A stretch of DNA of 64,000 nt, from positions 124,001 through 188,000 of the forward strand of contig OZ252295.1 in the NCBI GenBank assembly GCA_965250195.1. Reading direction: 5' to 3'. Made by a program: the position numbers and the translations under genes. The DNA is from CAUZIR01 sp965250195. GTDB taxonomy: Bacteria; Chloroflexota; Dehalococcoidia; Lucifugimonadales; UBA2962. Positions 1 through 7,720 of this stretch are shown here, piece by piece (the stretch's first letter is position 1; every line of letters starts with the position of its first letter). Under the pieces are notes generated by a model. The model ran no database searches and had not been told where the DNA came from. It saw only the letters and a list, made by a program, of their open reading frames with translations.

Positions 1-404
1 CACCCTCGCGCAGCGACTGGCGTATCGTGCGCGACGTGTGGATTGCAGAGACCGACGCCGAGGCTCGCAAGCAGGCCCGCGAAGGGATGCTGTGGCGGGC
101 GTGGGAGCAGTACCTGTATCCGTTCTGGTCGTCCGGCCCGCAGCCCATCGTAAAGTCCATGAAACACGACGAATCGGTCCCAGACGACGACATGACGCTC
201 GACTACATCCTCGACCATTCCTGGTTGGTGGGTTCCCCCGACACCGTCGCTGCGAAAATACGTGAGCTTTACGAGTTTTCCGGCGGCTTCGGCGTTTTCC
301 TGGCAATGGTGCTCGACCACTCCGACGACCCGGAAGGCTTTCGCCGTAGCCTGACCCTCCTGCAGAACGACGTAATGCCTCAGCTAGCCGATCTCAATTT
401 GTAG
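1..404 (+). CDS. LLM-class flavin-dependent oxidoreductase, C-terminal part
   Basis: The reading frame is open from the window edge (first full codon at base 3) to a TAG at 402-404, so only the C-terminal ~133 residues are present. Visible text includes SDWRIVRDVWIAETDAEAR and a late GSPDTVAAKIRELYE segment. Both are typical of bacterial luciferase-like monooxygenases, in which the last part of the TIM barrel carries a V/GSPDTVA phosphate-binding loop for the flavin. A second member of the family lies at 4272-5414. Substrate cannot be told. The missing N-terminus is only a consequence of the window edge. Confidence 0.85.
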   Translation, partial: PSRSDWRIVRDVWIAETDAEARKQAREGMLWRAWEQYLYPFWSSGPQPIVKSMKHDESVPDDDMTLDYILDHSWLVGSPDTVAAKIRELYEFSGGFGVFLAMVLDHSDDPEGFRRSLTLLQNDVMPQLADLNL

Positions 405-488
405 AACTGACGATAGTTTGCCAAAGCGATGAGCGCTTGCGCGAAAAAGCCCTGACGAGCGAGGCGAAGCTTCGCGGAGGAAATTGAA

Positions 489-1439
489 ATGGCCAACCCG
501 CTCATTATCGACACCCATATGCACCTGTACCCCAGCAAGGAAGAGGGGCGCAAAAACGTAACAGACTACGACGGCTGGGAGTTCGAAGCGGGGGGCCGTC
601 TGCCCTCATACGGCAAGTTCGGCGGCGACCCCGCAGACGGAATCGCGGCGCTCGACGAGGCCGGGGCCGACCGGGCCATATTCGTCCAGTTCGAGACCGC
701 GCTAGTCGACCGACGAGAGCGCATCGCGGCGCTGCCCGTCGGCCTGACCGGAAACCGGCGCGAGGCCGAAATCGTGAGAATCTATGCCGATATCGCCGCC
801 TCGCTGCGGGCGTCGAACATGTGGGCCTGTCAGGTGGGCAAGGACAACCCTCGGCTCATCACCTACGTGTGCATCGACCCGCACGTCATGACGCCCGCCG
901 AGAACGTCGCTCATTTACGCGACATGGTGGAGAACCATGGTGCAAAAGGGATAAAACTGCACTCGGTCATACAGGGGTTTTTCATGGGTGATCCGCGCAT
1001 GTGGCCGGTATGGGAGGCCTGTATCGAGATGGGCCTCGGGGTGGTGGCGCACTCGGGCAGCTCGCCGGTGATGGACCAGTACGGCGACCCGTTCGCGTTC
1101 GCCTCGGTGTACGAGCGTTATCCCGACCTGAAGCTGGTCATGGCGCACATGGGCAACGGCTCGTGGCACCAGACCAAGCTCTTCGCCGAGGCATATCCGA
1201 AGGCAATTTACGACGTGTGCGAGTTGATGGAGTGGATCGACATCGGCAAGGGGCCAACTCCGGCCCAATTCGCGCAGTTAATCAGGGATGTGGGTGCGGA
1301 CAGGGTGATGCTGGGCACCGACTTCCCCTGGTGGGACCCTATCGACTGCGTCGAGCGCGTCATGAATCTCCCACTGCTGGCACAAGAGGAAAAAGAGGCG
1401 ATTCTCGGTCAGAACGCAGTGCGGTTACTGGGTATATAA
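489..1439 (+). CDS. Amidohydrolase family protein (metal-dependent TIM-barrel hydrolase)
   Basis: 316 residues. The start is set by GGAGG at 476-480 followed by ATG at 489. An N-terminal DTHMH motif gives the two metal-binding histidines. Later residues fitting the amidohydrolase-2 fold are the His of KLHS, VVAHSG, MAHMG and the Asp of LGTDFPWWDP near the C-terminus. Members hydrolyse or decarboxylate aromatic and lactone substrates in the cytoplasm (ACMSD and PDC-lactonase relatives). The neighbouring flavin monooxygenases suggest degradation of an organic compound, but the substrate cannot be named. Confidence 0.85.
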   Translation: MANPLIIDTHMHLYPSKEEGRKNVTDYDGWEFEAGGRLPSYGKFGGDPADGIAALDEAGADRAIFVQFETALVDRRERIAALPVGLTGNRREAEIVRIYADIAASLRASNMWACQVGKDNPRLITYVCIDPHVMTPAENVAHLRDMVENHGAKGIKLHSVIQGFFMGDPRMWPVWEACIEMGLGVVAHSGSSPVMDQYGDPFAFASVYERYPDLKLVMAHMGNGSWHQTKLFAEAYPKAIYDVCELMEWIDIGKGPTPAQFAQLIRDVGADRVMLGTDFPWWDPIDCVERVMNLPLLAQEEKEAILGQNAVRLLGI

Positions 1440-1494
1440 GGGTCGAATTCGAGCCAACGACCGATTGGACCCGACCTTCTTTGGAGGGCACACC

Positions 1495-2655
1495 ATGATG
1501 ACCAAACTCCCCAGCCTGGCTGCATTCGCCGTCATCGCCGTCGCGCTGGCCTGCAGTAGCTCACCGGCTGCCGAGTCACCGGAGACGGCGGCTGACGGTG
1601 GCGAGGTCGGACGACCCGCCGTATCGGGCCCGGTAACTGGAGATTTTTCCGCGGTGGACGGCATGGGAACGCTGCGGGAGACGTTCGGTACCGTCCTGCT
1701 ACAGGACGGCCGGGTGATGGCGGTGGGCGGACGGGGACACGCCGGCGGCTACTGGCTGGAGTACGAAAAGACCGCCGAGATATTTGACCCCGCCGTCGGC
1801 AAGTGGACTTTCACCGGGGAGATGGCGGTACCTCGGACGGCCGCAGCGACGGTGGTATTGGGCGACGGCCGGGTGCTGGTCGCGGGCGGCGAGGGCGACC
1901 GCAACATCCCGGAGGTGACGTGCGAAATATGGAACCCTGCCACTGGCACCTGGTCGACCACCGGGTCGCTGAACGAACCCAGGGACCTGACCGACCCGGT
2001 TTTGCTCGCCGACGGGCGCGTTTTGATAGCGGGCGGGCGGAATGAAAATCTCGGCCTCATGGACTCGGTGGAGATATTCGACCCTGAATCCGGTGAGTGG
2101 GCCCTGGTCGCACCGATGAACGAGAAGCGAATGTCCCACACCACAACGCCGCTCGACGACGGCACCGTGCTGGTCACGGGCGGCGGCAAGGTCGACCCGC
2201 CGTACGCCAAGACCGGTGAGATCTATGACCCTATCGCCGACACCTGGACCGTGATCGGAGATATGACCTCCAGCCGCACCGCCCACTCGGCGACCCTGCT
2301 TTCGGACGGCCGCGTGCTCGTATTGGGCGGGCGTGGCAAGCGCCTGACCGCCGACGTGTTCGATCCGGCTGCGGGCGCATTTAGCAGGACGGGCGATAGC
2401 AACCAGCCGAGAGCCGACCACAGGGGCTTACTGATGGCCGACGGCCGGGTGATCGTCATGGGCGGCATCGGCAACCGGGACTCGGCCGAGGTCTGGGACC
2501 CGGATTCGGGGCTTTGGACCGAGATAGACGCGACGATGACCGCACCGAGATACAACTACGGCGCCGTGTCCCTCACCGACGGTCGCATCATCATCATCGG
2601 CGGAAACAGCACCCAGGGGATGCTCGCGACGGCCGAGATCTTCGCGGTGAAGTAG
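1495..2655 (+). CDS. Secreted Kelch-repeat lipoprotein (seven repeats)
   Basis: The frame is open from 1465, but GGAGG at 1483-1487 points to the ATG at 1495 (a second ATG is at 1498). Residues 1-20 form a signal peptide ending in the lipobox VALAC, so this is probably a membrane-anchored lipoprotein. The rest is seven Kelch units, each with a core like DGRVLVAGG followed by an EIWDP or EIFDP strand, which predicts a seven-bladed beta-propeller. Such proteins usually bind proteins or carbohydrate outside the cell. No enzyme motif is visible. It follows the amidohydrolase on the same strand. Confidence 0.85.
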   Translation: MMTKLPSLAAFAVIAVALACSSSPAAESPETAADGGEVGRPAVSGPVTGDFSAVDGMGTLRETFGTVLLQDGRVMAVGGRGHAGGYWLEYEKTAEIFDPAVGKWTFTGEMAVPRTAAATVVLGDGRVLVAGGEGDRNIPEVTCEIWNPATGTWSTTGSLNEPRDLTDPVLLADGRVLIAGGRNENLGLMDSVEIFDPESGEWALVAPMNEKRMSHTTTPLDDGTVLVTGGGKVDPPYAKTGEIYDPIADTWTVIGDMTSSRTAHSATLLSDGRVLVLGGRGKRLTADVFDPAAGAFSRTGDSNQPRADHRGLLMADGRVIVMGGIGNRDSAEVWDPDSGLWTEIDATMTAPRYNYGAVSLTDGRIIIIGGNSTQGMLATAEIFAVK

Positions 2656-2673
2656 CCCTCTAGTGCATCGCCT

Positions 2674-4260
2674 TTACGGTACGGCCCGACCGGCCAGGAT
2701 GCCGGTAGCCTGGCCGTCGTTTACGGCCAGTCGTCCGTTGACCACGACGTGAGGTATGCCGACCGGGTACTGGCGGGGGTCTTCGTACGTTGCGGTGTCG
2801 ATGACGGTGTCTTCGTCGAAGACGGTTATGTCCGCGAACGCACCCTCGCGGATGACGCCCCTGTTGGCCAGGCCGAAGCGCTCGGCCGGGCGGCCGGTCA
2901 TTCGGTGGACGACTGCCTCAGCGGTCATGTCCCCGAACCCCCGCCTCAGGCGGCCCAAGAACCGGGGGAACGCCCCGTAGCAGCGCGGGTGCGGCATGGT
3001 CCCCGCCGGTGTGTGGTCGGAGCACACCATGTAGTCGTCCCTGGCCAGCAGGGCCATGCAGTCGGCGCTTACCTGCCGCCACACGGCCGTGCTGCGAGGC
3101 GGCGCTCCCACCCAGCCAATGGCCAGGTCGTTTTCCTCTAACAGGTCGCAGATGGCGTCTGCCGGGGAGTTGCCCCGAGACGCCGCGACGTCCGCGAAGG
3201 TGTGGCCCTCCAGCTCCGGCGCTCCGGCAACGAAGGTGAGCACGCCGTCCGCCAGCATCCCCGGGAGCTCGGACCCCGCCTCAATGTGTTTTACGATTTT
3301 TGCCCTGTCGGCGGGGTCGCGCAGGCGGCACAAAATCTCGTCCGGCCCCCCCTCCTGCGCCCATGCGGGCAGGAAGCTGACCGGGATGGACGCGCCCGTC
3401 GGGTACGGGTAGATGTCGAGGGTTATGTCGATACCGTCGGCCCTGGCCCGGTCGATGGGGGCCATCAACTCCTCCACGCGACCGGCGTTCTCTTCAGAGG
3501 TGCGGAAGTGGGCCAGGTGTAGTTTCGCCCCGGACCGGCGGGAGATCTCGATGGCCTCTTCCACGCCGCCACCGGCGAAAGCCCGGTCGGGGTTGGCCCG
3601 CCTCGGCTCGGACATGAAGATAGCTCTTGCATCTGCCACAACTTCGCATAGCTCGACCAGTTCGTCGGTGGTGTACCAGGGGCCGGGGTAATACGCACCG
3701 CCGGTTGTGAACCCCACGGCGCCCTGCTCGAGCCCCCCTCTGACCAGCCGTTTCGCCGTCTCCATGAGTTCCCCAGTCAACGGCACGTCCCTGAACCCGG
3801 CGGCCTCCAAGCGCACGGTGGCCGCCGGAACGAGATACCCGGTGTTGACGGCCACCTTGCCGTCGTAATGCGACCTGAACGCCGTGACGCTGCTCATATC
3901 AAGGTCGGCGGCGGGCAGGCCCAATAAGCCGCCGAGCCAGCGCCTGTAGGCGCGGTAGTTGTCGGGCGACAGCGGCGCGTAGGACATGCCGTCGATGCCC
4001 AGCAATTCGGTGGTAATTCCCTGCCTCACGCCATAAGCGTGCTGCGGGTCGGTGAGCAGGTCGCCTTCTGAATGGGTGTGGGTGTCGATGAAGCCGGGCG
4101 CTACTGTCAGGCCGGTGGCGTCGATGCGCTTGCCCGCGCCCGCATCGGCCAGGTCGCCGACCGCCGTGACCCGGTCAGCCGTCACGCCCACATCGGCAGC
4201 GACGCCCTCGGCTCCGGTGCCGTCCACGACGGTGCCGCCAGATATCAGAAGGTCGAACAT
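2674..4260 (-). CDS. N-acyl-D-amino-acid deacylase (D-aminoacylase family)
   Basis: 528 residues, full length for the family. The N-terminus has the beta-sandwich GGTVVDGTG start and IDTHTHSEGDL (metal-binding HxH). LHLAHFRTS and the C-terminal VCSDHTPAG supply the further His/Asp ligands, and a C-terminal GAFADITVFDEDTV closes the sandwich. The enzyme hydrolyses N-acyl-D-amino acids or related cyclic amides using zinc. It lies 11 bp downstream of the flavin monooxygenase at 4272-5414 on the same strand and is probably cotranscribed. True substrate is uncertain, since dihydropyrimidinase-like relatives share these motifs. Confidence 0.85.
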   Translation of the reverse strand: MFDLLISGGTVVDGTGAEGVAADVGVTADRVTAVGDLADAGAGKRIDATGLTVAPGFIDTHTHSEGDLLTDPQHAYGVRQGITTELLGIDGMSYAPLSPDNYRAYRRWLGGLLGLPAADLDMSSVTAFRSHYDGKVAVNTGYLVPAATVRLEAAGFRDVPLTGELMETAKRLVRGGLEQGAVGFTTGGAYYPGPWYTTDELVELCEVVADARAIFMSEPRRANPDRAFAGGGVEEAIEISRRSGAKLHLAHFRTSEENAGRVEELMAPIDRARADGIDITLDIYPYPTGASIPVSFLPAWAQEGGPDEILCRLRDPADRAKIVKHIEAGSELPGMLADGVLTFVAGAPELEGHTFADVAASRGNSPADAICDLLEENDLAIGWVGAPPRSTAVWRQVSADCMALLARDDYMVCSDHTPAGTMPHPRCYGAFPRFLGRLRRGFGDMTAEAVVHRMTGRPAERFGLANRGVIREGAFADITVFDEDTVIDTATYEDPRQYPVGIPHVVVNGRLAVNDGQATGILAGRAVP

Positions 4261-4271
4261 GTCGGCTCCCC

Positions 4272-5414
4272 TTACCTGGAGTCTCGGAACACGGGCAGTA
4301 CCTCTTCAGCGAAGAGCTTGATCGACGAGACGACCTGCTCGTGGGGGATGGTGTCTAGCTGCATGAGCAGCATGACCTGGTCCTCCCCCGCTTCTTCGTG
4401 ACGCCTGATCCCCTCGATGCAGGCGGCCGGGTCACCGGCGATCACGACTCCCCTGTCGCAGAGCGTCGCGGCGTCGAACTCCTCGAACCCCGATCTCTGC
4501 ACGGAGAACTCGCCGCCACCGACGTCCACCTCTTCACTCAGCACCCACTTGAACTGGTTTTCCAGGTGGTCCGGTATGCCTCCCCAGCCCGCAACGAGCT
4601 GCTTGTAGATGTCCCCCTGGCCCTGGGTGTACGGGCGGTTCGGCCCGAAGAACACCTTCATGGCGTTGGCCGCCCGCTCCTGTGCCTCGGCCCTGTCCGG
4701 GCCGCAATGGGTGATGGCGAGATGAGCCCAGTGGTCGTTTACGAACGCCCCGATGGGCTGCGCGTTCTTTATGCGTTTTTTGTACTCGGCGATGTACGGG
4801 GCCATCTCCGACGGTGCGCCCGTCGATAGCGACAGCATCCCCAGGCCCATATCCGCGGCCATGTTGTAGGTTGACGGCTGCATTCCGGCGAGCCACATGG
4901 GCGGGTGGGGCTTTTGCAACGGCTTGGGGATGACGTTGCGTGGAGGGACGGTCCAGTGCTTGCCCTCCCAAGAGAACTCCTCGTCTTCCCACATGCGAGG
5001 GATCATCCTCATCGCCTCTTCCCACATCGACCGGGTTTCCCTGGGATCGACTTCGAGGCCGGTCTGCTCGTAGGCCCCTCCCCTGCCGGTACCGAACTCG
5101 ACCCTGCCGTCGGATAGCTGGTCGACCATCGCCACCTTCTCAGCGACGCGGACGGGATGATGCTGGGGCAGGACGACGACGCCGAAGCCAAGCCGTATCT
5201 GCTTTGTAAGCTGACTGGCGGCACCGAAGAGGATTTCCGGGCTGGACGACACCGAGAAGGTGTCGAGGAAGTGGTGCTCGACCAGCCAGATGTAGTCGTA
5301 GCCCAGTTCGTCCGCCAGCACCCACTGGGCGAGCGTCTCTTCGATCAGGGCTTTCTCATCGACCCCGCCATCGCCGTTGGGCCGCTGGGTCTCATACATG
5401 AGTGAGAATTTCAA
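4272..5414 (-). CDS. LLM-class flavin-dependent oxidoreductase
   Basis: 380 residues, a full-length luciferase-like TIM barrel. It begins MKFSLMYE from a TTG codon at 5414, with GGAG just upstream. Internal text such as YDYIWLVEHHF, GFGVVVLPQHHPVRVAEKVAMVDQL and GRVEFGTGRG is diagnostic for the flavin-dependent alkanal/alkane monooxygenase group. It probably transfers oxygen to a small organic substrate using reduced flavin. It is the first gene of a two-gene minus-strand unit with the D-aminoacylase, divergent from the SDR at 5524. Confidence 0.88.
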   Translation of the reverse strand: MKFSLMYETQRPNGDGGVDEKALIEETLAQWVLADELGYDYIWLVEHHFLDTFSVSSSPEILFGAASQLTKQIRLGFGVVVLPQHHPVRVAEKVAMVDQLSDGRVEFGTGRGGAYEQTGLEVDPRETRSMWEEAMRMIPRMWEDEEFSWEGKHWTVPPRNVIPKPLQKPHPPMWLAGMQPSTYNMAADMGLGMLSLSTGAPSEMAPYIAEYKKRIKNAQPIGAFVNDHWAHLAITHCGPDRAEAQERAANAMKVFFGPNRPYTQGQGDIYKQLVAGWGGIPDHLENQFKWVLSEEVDVGGGEFSVQRSGFEEFDAATLCDRGVVIAGDPAACIEGIRRHEEAGEDQVMLLMQLDTIPHEQVVSSIKLFAEEVLPVFRDSR

Positions 5415-5523
5415 AACGGTCTCCTGTCAGGGCAAGAGCTTAACCGCTGCGCCTGTTGCCGGAAACACCGGGCCGGAAACACTGGCCGTTGACCGGACAG
5501 GACCGCATCGCTAGGCTGGCCCC

Positions 5524-6348
5524 ATGCGCTTGCAGGGCAAAATCGCCATCATTACCGGCGCCGCCACCGGGCTCACCGGGGAAGTCAGAGGCATAGGGGG
5601 TGCGGCCGCCTGGGCCTTCGTGCGTGAGGGCGCGACGGTGTACCTGGCCGACATCAACGACGAGATGGGTGAGCGCACCGCCGCCGAGATCGGCGAGGCC
5701 GGGGGCGACGCCCGTTACGTCCATCTCGACGTGACCGACGAGGCCTTGTGGCGCAAGGTAATCGACTCCATCGTAAAAGCTGAAGGAGCTCTGGACGTGC
5801 TGGTGAACAACGCCGGCATCGGCATTCCCGACTACGACGGCGACTACTCCGACCCCGATGGCCCGCAGGATGCTGAAGAGGCCCTAAAGGTGGAATTCAC
5901 CACGGTCGAGGGGCTGGAGCGCCAACTGCGGGTGCACGCCCGCGGAGCGATGCTGGGCATGAAATACGCCATCCCCGAGATGCGAAAGCGCGGTGGCGGG
6001 TCGGTCGTAAACGTCTCGTCTATTCATGGCATCGTCGGCGTCAATACGATCACTTCTTATTCGACGGCGAAAGCTGCCATGCGGCATATGTCAAAGACGG
6101 TGGCCATACAGTATGCGAGCGAGAACATCAGGGTGAATTCCGTGCATCCGGGCTACACCAAGACGCCGGCGGCCCTGCCCCTCTTCACCGACCCGGAGCT
6201 GTACGCCGACCGCACCTCGCAGATACCCATGGGCCGATTCGCCGAGCCCGAGGAGATCGCGGAGAGCATCCTGTTTCTCGCGTCGGACGAGTCGTCCTAC
6301 ATTACCGGTGCGGAGCTGGTCATCGATGGGGGCCACAACGCCCAATAA
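5524..6348 (+). CDS. SDR-family NAD(P)-dependent oxidoreductase
   Basis: 274 residues. The Rossmann fold is clear: IAIITGAATG with the glycine loop, LADI after beta-2, NNAGIG, the catalytic Ser in NVSSIHG, YSTAK (Tyr and Lys) and VHPGYTKTP. The C-terminus SYITGAELVIDGG is standard. The coenzyme loop is odd: six residues (LTGEVR) sit between TGAATG and GIG. The start at 5524 has only a weak ribosome-binding site. It lies upstream of the binding protein at 6384 on the same strand. Substrate is unknown. Confidence 0.88.
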   Translation: MRLQGKIAIITGAATGLTGEVRGIGGAAAWAFVREGATVYLADINDEMGERTAAEIGEAGGDARYVHLDVTDEALWRKVIDSIVKAEGALDVLVNNAGIGIPDYDGDYSDPDGPQDAEEALKVEFTTVEGLERQLRVHARGAMLGMKYAIPEMRKRGGGSVVNVSSIHGIVGVNTITSYSTAKAAMRHMSKTVAIQYASENIRVNSVHPGYTKTPAALPLFTDPELYADRTSQIPMGRFAEPEEIAESILFLASDESSYITGAELVIDGGHNAQ

Positions 6349-6383
6349 GGCCTGCGGGCCACAGAAAAAAGAGGAGGCGCGAG

Positions 6384-7160
6384 ATGCTCCGAGTGGGCGG
6401 CACGGCTTCACAGAGCCACATCGAGGCGTTCGAGGCGCTGGTGCCGATATTTCGCAAGCGCGGCATCGAGATGGACTGGGTGCTGTATTCGGACTACGAC
6501 CCGATGGTCGCCGCCTTCGTCGCCGGGGAGATCGACATGGCCTGGAATGGGCCGCTGTCGTACGTAAAGATCAGACGCCTCATCGATGAGCCCTGCCGCG
6601 TCATCGCCATGCGGGACGTGGACGTGGACTACGTGACTCACTTCATAACGCCCAACGATTCTGACATTGATGCCATCAGCGACCTGCGCGGACGGCGCTT
6701 CGCCTTCGGCGGCCGGGGGTCGGTGCAGGCCAGTCTGCTACCTCACCACTTCCTGAGGGAGGCGGGAATCGTCCCATGCACGGCCCTCTCTGGATTTAGC
6801 TTTTACGACGAGCGAGTCGCCGGCGCGGCGTCCGACGAGCGCGATGTGGTGGACCGTGTGGCGAGCGGCGAGTACGACGCGGGCGCGATCTCCGGTCAGA
6901 CGCTAACGGCACTGGGCGATGAGCCCGCGGTCCGGTCCTTCTGGTCCAGCCCGCTGTACAGCCACTGCTGCTTTACCCTGCGCGCCGACGTGGACCCGGC
7001 GCTGACGAGAGCGATCGAGAGTGCGTTCCTGGCCGTCGATGTCGCCGACCCGGACGGCAAGGCGCTACTGGTGGCGGAGGCCTGCGACGCGATGGTCGCC
7101 GGGAAGCAAGACGGCTGGGACGTGGTCGAGCAAGCCGCCGAGCGCGAGGGGCTTATTTAG
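6384..7160 (+). CDS. PhnD-like phosphate/phosphonate-type substrate-binding protein without a signal peptide
   Basis: 258 residues. GAGGAGG at 6371-6377 precedes the ATG. The pattern is that of PhnD/SsuA-type periplasmic binding proteins: LRVGGTASQSH, then YDPMVAAFVAGEIDMAWNGPLSY, a LRGRRFAFGGRGSVQASLLP hinge, and DAGAISGQTL. No secretion signal or lipobox is visible at the N-terminus, and no ABC permease or ATPase lies beside it. It may therefore be a cytoplasmic ligand-binding protein or be misassigned to transport. It follows the SDR by 35 bp. Confidence 0.75.
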   Translation: MLRVGGTASQSHIEAFEALVPIFRKRGIEMDWVLYSDYDPMVAAFVAGEIDMAWNGPLSYVKIRRLIDEPCRVIAMRDVDVDYVTHFITPNDSDIDAISDLRGRRFAFGGRGSVQASLLPHHFLREAGIVPCTALSGFSFYDERVAGAASDERDVVDRVASGEYDAGAISGQTLTALGDEPAVRSFWSSPLYSHCCFTLRADVDPALTRAIESAFLAVDVADPDGKALLVAEACDAMVAGKQDGWDVVEQAAEREGLI

Positions 7161-7190
7161 CGCGAGCACGGCTGGCTCAACGGGGCGAGC

Positions 7191-7502
7191 CTACAGATAG
7201 ATCTCGCTGATAGTGATGATGGGCTCGACGTTGGTGTAGTTGGGCACGTCCGCCAAAAGCCCGGCCCCCTCGGCTGCGAAGGCGTTTTTGAACTCTTCCA
7301 CGGTGTCGAACATGACGTAGCCGAGCGCGATGTACGGAGGCGGCGAGTCCCCGGGACCGGCCAACCCCTTATCGACGCCCACGCCCTTAAGGCCGTAGGG
7401 CGTGTAGAGCTTGACGCACATATCGAAATGAGTCCCGGCGTAGTAGTCGTGGTCGAACGTGGCGCCCTCGCCGTTTGGGTAAGCAACTGAGACTCTAATC
7501 AT
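7191..7502 (-). CDS. EthD-family protein
   Basis: 103 residues beginning MIRVSVAYPNGEGATFDHDYY. This matches EthD-domain proteins, small ferredoxin-like alpha/beta folds with a conserved Tyr and the H-x-x-Y/H pattern seen here as FDHDYYAGTH. EthD proteins accompany oxidative degradation of ethers and aromatics, but their reaction is mostly unknown. The gene is convergent with the binding protein at 6384-7160 and lies 35 bp beyond the 3' end of tRNA-Sec on the same strand. Confidence 0.8.
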   Translation of the reverse strand: MIRVSVAYPNGEGATFDHDYYAGTHFDMCVKLYTPYGLKGVGVDKGLAGPGDSPPPYIALGYVMFDTVEEFKNAFAAEGAGLLADVPNYTNVEPIITISEIYL

Positions 7503-7537
7503 CGTCTAACGCCTCTTTTCTCGTAGGTGAAGACCAG

Positions 7538-7636
7538 TGGCGGGAGCGGGAGGGAGTCGAACCCACCGCCCCGACCGAAAGGGCCGGGGCCATTAGTTTT
7601 GAAGACCAAGGGGCCCACCGGGACCCATCCGCCCCC
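7538..7636 (-). tRNA. selC: Selenocysteine tRNA (anticodon TCA), rebuilt by the prophage
   Basis: 99 nt including an encoded CCA. On the minus strand the acceptor stem is 8 bp (GGGGGCGG with CCGCTCCC, one G-U), the D stem 6 bp with a 4-nt loop, the anticodon loop CTTCAAA, the variable arm a 9-bp hairpin, and the T loop TTCGACT. The 8-bp acceptor, 6-bp D stem, long variable arm and TCA anticodon together identify bacterial tRNA-Sec. The T stem has one T-T mismatch. Bases 7598-7636 lie inside the 63-bp attachment repeat, so everything upstream of base 7660 is now phage DNA. The partner enzyme SelA is encoded at 61901. Confidence 0.95.
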
Positions 7637-7660
7637 ACGCCGTCTATAGACTAGCAGACG
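7598..7660. repeat. attL core: 63-bp direct repeat, left copy
   Basis: Identical over 63 bp to 45250-45312. The first mismatches are just outside, at 7597/45249 and 7661/45313. It starts at the last base of the tRNA-Sec anticodon loop and runs through the 5' half of the gene and 24 bp of leader that contain a TATAGA hexamer. Left of it is the chromosomal 3' half of tRNA-Sec; right of it is phage DNA and the integrase gene. Confidence 0.95.
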
Positions 7661-7680
7661 CCTGTCCCGGCCACCTCTCT

Positions 7681-7720
7681 GAAACCGGTTTTGCAAACAT
7701 TTTGCTAACCAACCGGTTTC
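7681..7720. promoter_or_regulatory. Probable integrase arm-type sites by attL
   Basis: Two direct repeats, TTTTGCAAAC at 7689-7698 and TTTTGCTAACC at 7700-7710, sit 11 bp apart inside a 10-bp inverted repeat (GAAACCGGTT at 7681-7690, AACCGGTTTC at 7711-7720). The same motif recurs at 45130-45155 near attR. Repeated decamers close to each core are expected for integrase arm binding. The stop codon of the integrase overlaps this block. Confidence 0.5.
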
